Shown here piece by piece: positions 56,648 through 64,000 of a stretch of 64,000 nt of DNA. This DNA is from Stenotrophomonas bentonitica (GTDB taxonomy: Bacteria; Pseudomonadota; Gammaproteobacteria; Xanthomonadales; Xanthomonadaceae). The stretch lies in NCBI RefSeq assembly GCF_013185915.1, contig NZ_JAAZUH010000001.1, positions 1,984,001 through 2,048,000 of the forward strand, written 5' to 3'. The position numbers were made by a program, and so were the translations under genes. Position 1 is the stretch's first letter; every line of letters starts with the position of its first letter. The notes beneath the pieces were generated by a model that saw only the letters and a list, made by a program, of their open reading frames with translations, searched no databases and was not told where the DNA came from.

Positions 56648-58825
56648 CTAGTACGCGGCGGGGTCCGCGCTGAAGATCACCGGCACGGTGATCGTCGCCG
56701 TCCCCCCATTGATCAGGTCCACACCCAGGCTCACCCCATTGGTGCCGGCGGCACCCCCACTGGCCGCACTGCAGACGCTGCCCGCCGACGCGGTGCAGCT
56801 CCACGGCGCACTGAGCGTGGCCCCCGCCGGCAGCGTGTCGCTGACCTGCGCGGCGGTCACCGCGTCGGGCCCCGCATTGCTGACGGTGATGACATAGCTG
56901 GCCGTGCTGCCGGGCGTGTACGTGCCGCTTCCATCGGTCTTGGTGATGGAGAGATCGGCCTGTCGCGTTCGGTTGGTGATCCGGCAGACCACGTTGAGGG
57001 GTTGCGCCGACAAGGCCGGCGAGGTGAAGGTGAAGTTCTGCCCGGTTCCGCTGGTCAGCGTGGTGCCCGCCTGGTCCTTGCACTCCCAGGTGCTTGCGTA
57101 CCGCGCCAGCACGGTGGCGGTACCGGCGGTTTCAGCCAGCGTGTAGACCGATCCCGGCGTTGTCACCACTGCCGTGGTGGCACCGTTGTTGCCCACATTG
57201 GCGACGCTGGCGAGCACGGTGGCGCCCTGCGCGACACTGAGGTTGAACACGCCCGGGTCGGTGGTCGGCGCCAGCGTCTTGACCAGCTGCACGGTGGCCG
57301 CGCAGCTCTGCGAGATGCTTTCAACGGTGAACACCGCCTGGCCGATGCGAATGCCGAGCAGGCCGAGCAGGTTGTCGATGACGCCGCCGAGCACGGCGGA
57401 AAGAACCGGGGCGACCACCGCGTTGACTGCCAGCCGCAACGGCGGCAACAGAGCCCCCACCAGCGCGTTGACGATGGTGTTCACCGGCAACGGCAGCACG
57501 ATCAGGTTGTTGACCAGCCGCACCACCGGCGTGCCGCTGGTGATCTGCACATCCAGTGAGTTGACCAGCGAGGTCACCATGGTGGTCGCGCTGACCGTTC
57601 CGCTGGTCAGGGTGCGGGTCTGCTTGAACGGTCCGGTGAACACCACCGACTGCGTGGACGGCGTTGCGGTGGCCACCGCGCGCAGCGACACGGTGAGGGG
57701 TACGTCGACGTCGGCCACCTTCAGCCCGCTCAGCAGGTTGACCCCCACCGTGACCGCCAGCGAGGTGGCGTTGATCGGGGTGACGCTGGCCGGGGTCAGC
57801 ACGGCGGTGCGGTTGAAGAACACGGCATCGCTGATGGTGCCGACGTACAGGTTCACCAGGCCCGGTCGCGCCTGCAGGGTGACGGCGTTGCTGGCCAGGT
57901 TGACCGCGTTGATGGTGCCTTCGGCGCGGGCCACATCCGCGTACACCGACAGATGCAACAGCGAAGCGGTGATGTTGGTGCCGGCCAGCGAGATCAGGCC
58001 ACCCACGTTGAGCCCATTGAGGGCGGACACCAGCGGCGCGAGGGTCAACCCTTGGGCGATGTCGAAGTCGAGCTTGAGGCGGATCGCGGCGCTGTGGAAG
58101 CCGGTGCCGACCGGGCCGCAGTTGTAGGTGGGCGGTTCGACCACCTGGGCCCAGACCCGTACGTTGGCCAGTCCGCCCAGTCCGAGCGGGGCCAGTTGCG
58201 CGGTGGTCAGGGTCACCGGCGTGGGCGTGGTCAGCACGTTGCGGAAGTTGTAGAGCTGGATGCCGCCGGTGATCAGGTCGAGCACGTCCAGGTTGACGTT
58301 GGCCAGCGAGCCGGGCGGCAGGCTGACCTGCAGCAGGTCGGCGAGGCGGATGTTGCCGGTAAGGCCGCCGATCGACGGGGTGAGCAGGTTCAGCGCATTG
58401 GCCGCAGCGGTCTGCCCGTCGGCCTGCAGCACCGAGACCAGCGCAGCCTGCAGCTGGCCCAGGGTGATGTTCGCATTGAGCACCTGAGTGGGGTCACTTG
58501 CGACAACGCCACCATTAAGTTGGGTCAGCAGCGCATTCAGATTTACATCGGCGGCAGCGAGATTGTTCCAGTCCAGCGCCGTTAGATTGATATTCGTGCC
58601 GGGCAGCAGCGTGGAAAACAGCAGATTCAGGACAGGGCTCTCACTGCTGGTGACCTGGACCAGTCGGGGACCCGCTGAAACGCACGCACCATTCGCTGTA
58701 CAGGCGTCCTGTGCCTTCACGCTGAAGGCGGCCCCGAATAATGAGATAACCATCACAGACAGCATCAGGATGTTTCGAATCCTGAATTGCCGTGACACGG
58801 CGTTCACACCCCAGCGATTATCCAT
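56648..58825 (-). CDS. Exported DUF11-domain protein
   Basis: A 725-residue protein with a long signal peptide (about residues 1-39, ending SVKAQ). A large Leu/Asn/Val-rich region without a recognised family follows (for example NINLTALDWNNLAAADVNLN); then a Cys-containing module (YASTWECKDQAG to VVCRITNRT) and a final DUF11 domain beginning ADLSITKTDGSGTYTPG. It ends SADPAAY, before the last strand of the DUF11 fold. The start at 58825 was preferred to 58852 because it is nearer the signal. It is the first gene of the cluster and is preceded by a strong leader hairpin. Confidence 0.78.
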   Translation of the reverse strand: MDNRWGVNAVSRQFRIRNILMLSVMVISLFGAAFSVKAQDACTANGACVSAGPRLVQVTSSESPVLNLLFSTLLPGTNINLTALDWNNLAAADVNLNALLTQLNGGVVASDPTQVLNANITLGQLQAALVSVLQADGQTAAANALNLLTPSIGGLTGNIRLADLLQVSLPPGSLANVNLDVLDLITGGIQLYNFRNVLTTPTPVTLTTAQLAPLGLGGLANVRVWAQVVEPPTYNCGPVGTGFHSAAIRLKLDFDIAQGLTLAPLVSALNGLNVGGLISLAGTNITASLLHLSVYADVARAEGTINAVNLASNAVTLQARPGLVNLYVGTISDAVFFNRTAVLTPASVTPINATSLAVTVGVNLLSGLKVADVDVPLTVSLRAVATATPSTQSVVFTGPFKQTRTLTSGTVSATTMVTSLVNSLDVQITSGTPVVRLVNNLIVLPLPVNTIVNALVGALLPPLRLAVNAVVAPVLSAVLGGVIDNLLGLLGIRIGQAVFTVESISQSCAATVQLVKTLAPTTDPGVFNLSVAQGATVLASVANVGNNGATTAVVTTPGSVYTLAETAGTATVLARYASTWECKDQAGTTLTSGTGQNFTFTSPALSAQPLNVVCRITNRTRQADLSITKTDGSGTYTPGSTASYVITVSNAGPDAVTAAQVSDTLPAGATLSAPWSCTASAGSVCSAASGGAAGTNGVSLGVDLINGGTATITVPVIFSADPAAY

Positions 58826-59154
58826 TTCCCGTCCCCCTGCGCCGGGCTGCACTGCTCCCGCACGGTCGGCGAGCCGACCATGGGAGCAGGCAGAACCTGC
58901 ATTTTTCGACGTTTTTTGAATTGCCGGCGTTATGTGGCCGGTTTCACACTTAATTACGTCGGCGAACGGATAGACGCAAACAAGGTCGTGTGAAGACCGT
59001 AGTTAGCAGTACTGACGTTCACGGGAGAACAGATGGGAAACCCTTGGGCGGCAGACACGGACAGTGATTCTGTACAGGCGAAAAAAAGAATTGCTGTCTG
59101 GTAAGTATCGATAACTACCCATCGCATCAAGGACAGGCAAAAGGGGGATTCCAG
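58826..59154. other. Divergent control region between the DUF11 cluster and the XRE gene
   Basis: About 330 bases, clearly richer in A and T than the genes around it. It holds a leader hairpin near the DUF11 gene, TTCACAC and GTGTGAA in inverted order (58941 and 58989), an 8-bp palindrome CTGTACAG at 59070-59077 preceded by ACAG at 59061, and further CTGT/ACAG half-sites near 59094 and 59132. These could be operators of the XRE regulator. No gene is seen. Confidence 0.55.
58853..58888 (-). other. Stem-loop in the leader of the DUF11 gene
   Basis: Outer arms TGCTCCC/GGGAGCA and inner arms GGTCGGC/GCCGACC around a GA loop, with an asymmetric internal loop; 28 bases upstream of the start codon at 58825 (reading the minus strand). 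Not a match to a known riboswitch that I recognise. Confidence 0.5.
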
Positions 59155-59517
59155 ATGCTGTCGATGTCGGATCGAATTCGAGCAGCAAGGGCCACTGCAG
59201 GACTTTCGCAGTCGCAGTTGGCGACACAAACCGGAGTAAAACGCAGTGCGGTCGCGCAATGGGAGCGAAAGGAGGGCACCACACCAAGCGTGTCGCATCT
59301 GGCACAAATCGCGGTCGTGACCAAAGTGCGATTTGAGTGGCTGGCCACCGGCAGGGGGTGCGCCAAACCCGATGGGGACGGGCTGCACGGCACCGTGCAG
59401 CCGAATGCGGACTACGTACAGAACGACCTGGAAGGCAACATCCTGTCGCTTGTGCGGCGGCTGCCACTGCGCAAGCGCAAGGTGGCCCACGACATCATCG
59501 AGATGCTGGGGGTGTAG
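59155..59517 (+). CDS. XRE-family transcriptional regulator
   Basis: A 120-residue protein with an XRE HTH at about residues 5-60 ([20 protein letters not shown], then [13 protein letters not shown]) and a short C-terminal part ending [15 protein letters not shown]. It resembles phage CI/Cro-type repressors without the peptidase domain. It is transcribed divergently from the DUF11 cluster and is its likely regulator. A GGGGG ribosome site lies 8 bases before the ATG; a start 9 bases later is possible. Its end overlaps convergent ung by 23 bases. Confidence 0.88.
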   Translation: MLSMSDRIRAARATAGLSQSQLATQTGVKRSAVAQWERKEGTTPSVSHLAQIAVVTKVRFEWLATGRGCAKPDGDGLHGTVQPNADYVQNDLEGNILSLVRRLPLRKRKVAHDIIEMLGV

Positions 59518-60229
59518 CTGCGTCCAGCGCCGCCCTCGGCGGCAGCGACCAGTCGACGCGGCCCAGGCCGCGTCGCTCCAGGTACTCGTTGGCTGCGGAA
59601 AAATGCCCGCAGCCCAGGAAGCCACGGTGCGCCGACAGCGGCGAGGGATGCGGCGCCTTGAGCACGCGATGGCGCGAGGTGTCGATCACCTTGCCCTTCT
59701 GCTGCGCGTAGCTGCCCCAGAGCAGGAACACCAGGCCCTCCCGCTCTCGGTTGAGGGTGTCCACCACGTGGTCGGTGAAGCCTTCCCAGCCACGCTTCTG
59801 GTGCGCGCCGGCCTGCCCTTCTTCCACGGTCAGCACCGCATTGAGCAGCAGCACGCCGCGCTGCGCCCACGGCAGCAGGCAGCCATGGTCCGGACGCGGC
59901 AGGCCAAGGTCCGACTCCAGCTCCTTGTACATGTTCAGCAGCGACGGCGGCACCGGTACGCCGGGCATCACCGAGAAGCTCAGGCCATGCGCCTGCCCTG
60001 CCCCGTGGTACGGGTCCTGGCCGAGGATGACCACCTTGACCTGGTCGAACGGGGTGGCGTCGAAGGCGGCGAAGATCTGCGGGCCGGGCGGGAACACATG
60101 CGCCCCGGCCGCCTTGCGCTGGCGCAGGAACGCCGCGAGCTCACGCATCTCCGGGCGCAGCAGGTAATCGCCGATACGGGCCTTCCAGCTGGGTTCGAGC
60201 TGGATGCCCGCCTGTACGTCGTCGTTCAT
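59495..60229 (-). CDS. ung: Uracil-DNA glycosylase
   Basis: A 244-residue family 1 enzyme. The active site is [20 protein letters not shown], the uracil-binding Asn lies in LLLNAVLTV, and the DNA-insertion loop reads [13 protein letters not shown]. It removes uracil from DNA. Its ATG overlaps the stop of the two-receiver regulator gene by 4 bases. Confidence 0.97.
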   Translation of the reverse strand: MNDDVQAGIQLEPSWKARIGDYLLRPEMRELAAFLRQRKAAGAHVFPPGPQIFAAFDATPFDQVKVVILGQDPYHGAGQAHGLSFSVMPGVPVPPSLLNMYKELESDLGLPRPDHGCLLPWAQRGVLLLNAVLTVEEGQAGAHQKRGWEGFTDHVVDTLNREREGLVFLLWGSYAQQKGKVIDTSRHRVLKAPHPSPLSAHRGFLGCGHFSAANEYLERRGLGRVDWSLPPRAALDAATPPASR

Positions 60230-61068
60230 CGCACCATCGGTTTTTCGTTGAGACGGGCCAGGCGCAGCTGGAACAGCACCTTGGTCACCAGCAGCCGTTC
60301 TTCGATCGGCTTCTGCACCAGGTCGTTGGCACCGGCCTGCAGCAGGCTGGACTGGTTCAGCGGATTGCCGTCGCCGGTCATCACCAGCACCGGCAGGCGG
60401 CGCTTGCCGTAGCCGAAGTCCACGCGCACGCGCTCGACCACGTCCAGGCCGCTGAGCTCGCCCTTGAGGGTCACGTCGGTCAGCACCAGGTCGATGCGGT
60501 GGCTGCTGCGGCCCAGCGACTCGGCGGTAAGCAGCGCGAACGCTTCTTCGGCCGTCATCACGTGCAGCACGTTGAGGCTCTGGCGCTCGAGCATGCGCTT
60601 GGTCGCCTCGGCGACCACGCGGCTGTCTTCCACGTACAGGATGGTGGCGCCGGGAATGGTTTCCGGCTGCACATAGCCGCGGATGAAGGTCGCCAGCGCC
60701 TCATGCCCCAGCGCCTTGTCGAAATAGTCGGTGACGTAGTCGGTGAAGCGGCGCTGCTCCAGGTGCTGCTGGGCGTCGCCGGAGACCACGATCACCGGCA
60801 CATAGGCCTGCCCGGCGGTCTCGCGGACCAGCCGCGCCAGCGCCAGGCCGTCGCCGTCGCTGAGCGTGAGCGAGGTGGTGACCAGGTTGACCGGGCCTGC
60901 TTCCAGCGCCATGCGCGCGTCTTCGATGCTGGCGCAGCCCACCACTTCCACGGCCGGCAGTTCGCGCTGCAGCACGTCGGCAATGAGCTTGCGGACCAGC
61001 TTGGAACCATCGACCACCATGACGCGCGGCGCGTCGTCGACCAGGTGCTTCAGTACTTGCGGACGCAT
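60226..61068 (-). CDS. Two-receiver response regulator
   Basis: A 280-residue protein of two receiver domains and no output domain. Receiver 1 (about residues 15-135, [18 protein letters not shown]) has Thr-Ser ([12 protein letters not shown]) where the phospho-Asp should be and looks inactive. Receiver 2 (about 145-275, [18 protein letters not shown]) keeps Asp in [13 protein letters not shown] and Lys in VQKPIEE. It lies 13 bases after ftsX and overlaps ung. No kinase gene is nearby. Confidence 0.88.
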   Translation of the reverse strand: MRPQVLKHLVDDAPRVMVVDGSKLVRKLIADVLQRELPAVEVVGCASIEDARMALEAGPVNLVTTSLTLSDGDGLALARLVRETAGQAYVPVIVVSGDAQQHLEQRRFTDYVTDYFDKALGHEALATFIRGYVQPETIPGATILYVEDSRVVAEATKRMLERQSLNVLHVMTAEEAFALLTAESLGRSSHRIDLVLTDVTLKGELSGLDVVERVRVDFGYGKRRLPVLVMTGDGNPLNQSSLLQAGANDLVQKPIEERLLVTKVLFQLRLARLNEKPMVR

Positions 61069-61081
61069 GCAGGATGGGCCT

Positions 61082-62032
61082 TCAGGTTTCGGTCGGACGG
61101 GTCTGGCGCAGGAAGTGTCCCGTCACCAGCCACGCGCCCAGCCAGCCCAGCACGACGGTGCCGACCAGCACGAGCGAGGAATGCAGCAGGTCCAGCCCAT
61201 GCAGCACGAACGGGCTGGCATAACTTTGCGACAACGCGGCCAACGGCGGGCGCAGGGCCAGGCCGGCCCCGCCGACCAGTGCCAGCGCCAGCGCGCCGGC
61301 GCCCAGGCCATACCACGCGCCCAGGTACAGGAACGGGCGGCGGATGAAGCCGTCGCTGGCGCCCAGCAGCTGCAGCACGCCGATCTCATCGCGGCGTGCC
61401 TGGATGTCCAGGCGGACCGTGTTGCCGACCACCAGCGCCGCACCCAGGCCCAGCAGCACCGACAGCACCTGCACCAGGCGCGTGCCGAAGCCCAGCCAGG
61501 CGTCCAGGCGCTTGCGCCACAGCGCATCGTGCTGCACCAGGTCGGCCTGCGGCATGCCTTCCAGCGACTGCGCCAGGCGTGCATCGTCGGTGCCATTGGC
61601 CGGGGTGATGATCAACAGCGACGGCAGCGGATTGTCATGCAGTGCATCGATCGCCTCGCCCAGGCCCGCGCTGTCGCGCAGTTCGGCCAGGCCTTCGTCC
61701 GGCGAGCGCAGGGTCACGCCGGCCACGTCGGCGCGGCCGCGCAGGGTGTCGGCCACCTGCTTCGCGGCGGCGGCGTCCACGTCGGTCTTGAGGAACAGGT
61801 TGATGTCGCGCGACTGCTGCACGCTGCCGGCAAAGTGCTTGAGGTTGTCCAGCGCGATCGACAGGCCCAGCGGCAAGGCCAGCGCGAGGGCCATCACCAT
61901 GATGGTCAGCAGGGTCGCCCACGGCTTGCGCCAGGCGCGGCCAAGGCTGAACACCACGCTGTGGCCGTGGTGGTGCAGCCACACGCCCAGCCGCGACGGC
62001 GCGGCGGCTTCCTTGTTGGTGGCAGTACTCAT
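61082..62032 (-). CDS. ftsX: Cell-division ABC permease FtsX
   Basis: A 316-residue FtsX. N-terminal cytoplasmic part, TM1 near residues 38-58, a periplasmic loop that in the family activates peptidoglycan hydrolases through EnvC or similar proteins, and three further TM segments (about 180-200, 230-255 and 280-300). Its ATG overlaps the stop of ftsE. With FtsE it couples ATP hydrolysis to septal wall splitting. Confidence 0.96.
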   Translation of the reverse strand: MSTATNKEAAAPSRLGVWLHHHGHSVVFSLGRAWRKPWATLLTIMVMALALALPLGLSIALDNLKHFAGSVQQSRDINLFLKTDVDAAAAKQVADTLRGRADVAGVTLRSPDEGLAELRDSAGLGEAIDALHDNPLPSLLIITPANGTDDARLAQSLEGMPQADLVQHDALWRKRLDAWLGFGTRLVQVLSVLLGLGAALVVGNTVRLDIQARRDEIGVLQLLGASDGFIRRPFLYLGAWYGLGAGALALALVGGAGLALRPPLAALSQSYASPFVLHGLDLLHSSLVLVGTVVLGWLGAWLVTGHFLRQTRPTET

Positions 62033-62715
62033 TCGGCCAAGTCCTGCGGCGAGATGTCGTCGATCAGTTTGCCGTGGTCCAGGATCAGCACGCGCTTGCG
62101 CATGGCGCGCAGCAGCGCGAGGTCGTGGCTGACCACCAGCACGCTGGTGCCGCGCGCGGGCAGTTCGGCAAACAGCGCCATGATTTCCGCAGCCAAGGTC
62201 GGGTCGAGGTTGCCGGTGGGTTCGTCGGCGACCAGCAGCTTGGGTTCGCCGACGATCGCACGGGCGATGCCGACGCGCTGCTGCTCACCGGCCGAGAGCT
62301 GCGAAGGCAGCGCTTTTTCGCGGTGGCCCAGGCCCATGCGTTCGAGCACCGAGCGCACCCGCTTGCCGATGTCGCCGCGCCGGGTACCGCGCAGGATCAG
62401 CGGCAGCGCGACGTTCTCGGCAATGCTGCGGTCCATCAGCAGGCGGTGGTCCTGGTAGACCGCGCCGACCGCACGGCGATGGTGCGGGATGTCGCCACCG
62501 CGCACCTTGAGCAGGTTGCGTTCGTCGAACACCACCGCGCCGCGGCTGGGCCGCTCGTCAAGGTGGATCAGCTTGAGCAGCGTGCTCTTGCCGGCACCGG
62601 AGTGCCCGGTAACGAACAGCATTTCGCCGGGCGCAACCTCGAAGCTGACGTCCACCAGTGCCTGGTGGCCGCCCGCATAGTGTTTGCTGACATTGTCAAA
62701 ACGCAGGACGCTCAT
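62029..62715 (-). CDS. ftsE: Cell-division ATP-binding protein FtsE
   Basis: A 228-residue ABC ATPase: Walker A VTGHSGAGKSTLLKL, signature LSAGEQQRVGIARAIV and Walker B LLVADEPTGNLDP. The opening MSVLRFDNVSKHYAGGHQAL is typical of FtsE. First gene of ftsE-ftsX-regulator-ung. Confidence 0.97.
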   Translation of the reverse strand: MSVLRFDNVSKHYAGGHQALVDVSFEVAPGEMLFVTGHSGAGKSTLLKLIHLDERPSRGAVVFDERNLLKVRGGDIPHHRRAVGAVYQDHRLLMDRSIAENVALPLILRGTRRGDIGKRVRSVLERMGLGHREKALPSQLSAGEQQRVGIARAIVGEPKLLVADEPTGNLDPTLAAEIMALFAELPARGTSVLVVSHDLALLRAMRKRVLILDHGKLIDDISPQDLAE

Positions 62716-62795
62716 TCCCCGATTATGCAGGAGCGAAGCGACGGCGTGGGGATGCGGTGGCGCCCGTCCAACCGTTGGGCACCACCGTTGATCGG

Positions 62796-64000
62796 TCAGC
62801 TGCCCGAGAGCATGCGGCGGATCTTGCGGCCGATGCGGGTCAGGAACGAAGCGCCCGGGTCGGCGGCCGGTGCCGGGTTGCGCATCGACTTGGCGGTGAC
62901 CTGCACCGGCGTCACCGGCTGGCCAGCGCCGCCTTCGGCGGTTGCGCCTTCGACCGGACGGCCGTGGCGACGACGACGGCGCTTGCGCGGTGCGCGCTCG
63001 CCTTCCACTGCCGGGCTGTTGGCGGCCGAGGGGGCGCCAGCCTGCACCGGCGGCTGCGGCTTCGGCGCGCCTTCGGTGGCCGGCTGTTCGCCTTCCACGC
63101 GCGGCTTGCGCTCACGGCGCGGCTTGCCATCGCTGCTGCGCTCGGCCGGGCCACGGCGTTCGCCACGGCCACCGGAGGGCTTGCCACCACGGCTGCTGCC
63201 ACCGCCACGGCGCTGTTCTTCGGCGGCACGCGCTTCGCGCGCCTCACGGAAGATCTGGCCCACGCTCTCGTTGTCGTCGGCTTCGCCTTCCGGCAGCGGC
63301 GCGCGCTCGGGGCGCGGCAGCGCGGTCAGCAGTTCGCTGGTGACCGCTTCAACCGGAATCTTCTGCTCGATGTAGGCCTCGATGTCCGGCAGGCCCATCG
63401 CGTAGCGCTCGCACGCGAAGCTGATCGCATCGCCTTCCTCGCCCAGGCGGGCGGTACGGCCGATGCGGTGCACGTAGTCTTCGGCGTCGAACGGCAGGTC
63501 GTAGTTGTAGACGTACTTGATGCCGTCGATGTGCAGGCCGCGCGCGGCCACGTCGGTGGCCACCAGGATTTCCAGCTGGCCCTTCTGGAAGCGGTTGAGC
63601 AGGCTCTCGCGCTTCTTCTGCGGCACGTCGCCGGACAGCACGCCAACGCGGTAGCCGGCCTTCTCCAGCGAACGCGCCACGCGCTCGACGAACACCTTGG
63701 TGTTGACGAACACCATGGTGCGCGCGCCTTCGCTGCGCGACAGCAGGCCCAGCAGCAGCGGGATCTTCTCTTCGTCGGCCGGGAAGTAGATGCGCTGGCG
63801 CACCCGTGCGGCGGTGATCGACTCGCTTTCCACCACCAGCTTCTGCGGCTCGTTCATGTGCTCATAGGCCAGCTCCAGCACGCGGTGGCTGAGGGTGGCG
63901 CTGAACAGCAGGGTCTGGCGCGTGGTGCGCTCCGGCATGCGGCGCAGCAGGAAGCGGATGTCCTTGATGAAGCCAAGATCGAACATGCGATCGGCTTCGT
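62796..64000 (-). CDS. rhlB: DEAD-box RNA helicase RhlB (5' part outside window)
   Basis: The 3' two-thirds of a DEAD-box helicase; the window cuts the gene inside motif II, leaving [14 protein letters not shown]. Motif III SATLSH and motif [12 protein letters not shown] are present. After the core, a tail of about 160 residues is rich in Arg, Gly, Pro and Glu ([20 protein letters not shown]), ending [16 protein letters not shown]; such basic tails bind RNA and, in RhlB, contact RNase E. The assignment to RhlB rather than RhlE rests on this long tail and the core sequence. It is 80 bases upstream of ftsE. Confidence 0.88.
   Translation of the reverse strand, partial: EADRMFDLGFIKDIRFLLRRMPERTTRQTLLFSATLSHRVLELAYEHMNEPQKLVVESESITAARVRQRIYFPADEEKIPLLLGLLSRSEGARTMVFVNTKVFVERVARSLEKAGYRVGVLSGDVPQKKRESLLNRFQKGQLEILVATDVAARGLHIDGIKYVYNYDLPFDAEDYVHRIGRTARLGEEGDAISFACERYAMGLPDIEAYIEQKIPVEAVTSELLTALPRPERAPLPEGEADDNESVGQIFREAREARAAEEQRRGGGSSRGGKPSGGRGERRGPAERSSDGKPRRERKPRVEGEQPATEGAPKPQPPVQAGAPSAANSPAVEGERAPRKRRRRRHGRPVEGATAEGGAGQPVTPVQVTAKSMRNPAPAADPGASFLTRIGRKIRRMLSGS

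Noticed and set aside
58853..58888. Known riboswitch in the DUF11 leader
   Set aside because: The hairpin lacks conserved cores of c-di-GMP, TPP or other riboswitches I can recall; reported only as a stem-loop.

Overview
The window is high-GC DNA from a gamma-proteobacterium of the Xanthomonadaceae, most likely Stenotrophomonas or a close relative. This rests on the Xanthomonas-type housekeeping blocks (cutA-dsbD-tlpA, aroQ-accB-accC, prmA-fis-purH-purD, ftsEX), a short Fis that starts at TTG, and several palindromic REP elements. Some of these REPs carry the GTAG (or GTGG) end typical of the SMAG repeats of S. maltophilia. No rRNA, tRNA, CRISPR array, insertion sequence or prophage was seen.

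Layout. 1-4330: the end of a secreted endonuclease, then cutA-dsbD-tlpA. 4323-9690: a UvrA-like ATPase translationally coupled to a chemotaxis receptor that has a clear FliA-type promoter. 9691-16250: an ECF41 sigma-factor island. On the + strand it has an AhpD-like protein, a secreted cupin and the ECF41 sigma factor. On the - strand, leaving from an ECF41-type promoter, come an orphan sigma-region-4 protein, a LysR regulator, an NmrA-like reductase, an Ohr/OsmC protein, a bestrophin and a second NmrA-like reductase. 16310-20455: DNA glycosylase, M23 peptidase, DUF1254 lipoprotein, DJ-1 family protein, a lone receiver and ArsC. 20497-30102: a TetR-quinone reductase pair with a palindromic operator, a six-gene operon of secreted hydrolases, SDRs and cytochrome P460, and a divergent PAS histidine kinase with two response regulators. 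30319-32693: aroQ-accB-accC. 32754-36397: three proteins of unknown function, the largest ending in a degenerate ADP-ribosyltransferase fold. 36569-43778: prmA, DUF3426, fis, purH, rhuM, purD and, convergent, rpoH. 44224-59517: a giant surface-protein cluster (DUF11 protein, about 2900-residue repeat protein broken by a 4-bp frameshift, outer-membrane barrel) with a divergent XRE regulator. 59495-64000: ung, a two-receiver regulator, ftsX, ftsE and the 3' part of rhlB.

The most interesting content is (i) the ECF41 island, where an exact ECF41-type promoter sits right at the start codon of a protein that looks like sigma region 4 alone; (ii) the DUF11/repeat/barrel cluster, with 567-bp tandem repeats, a CCGG-tract frameshift and a DUF11 fold that seems split between two polypeptides; and (iii) the 710-residue protein with a catalytically eroded ART domain and a REP element inside its reading frame. 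All assignments come from reading the sequence and from family knowledge; no database search was run.
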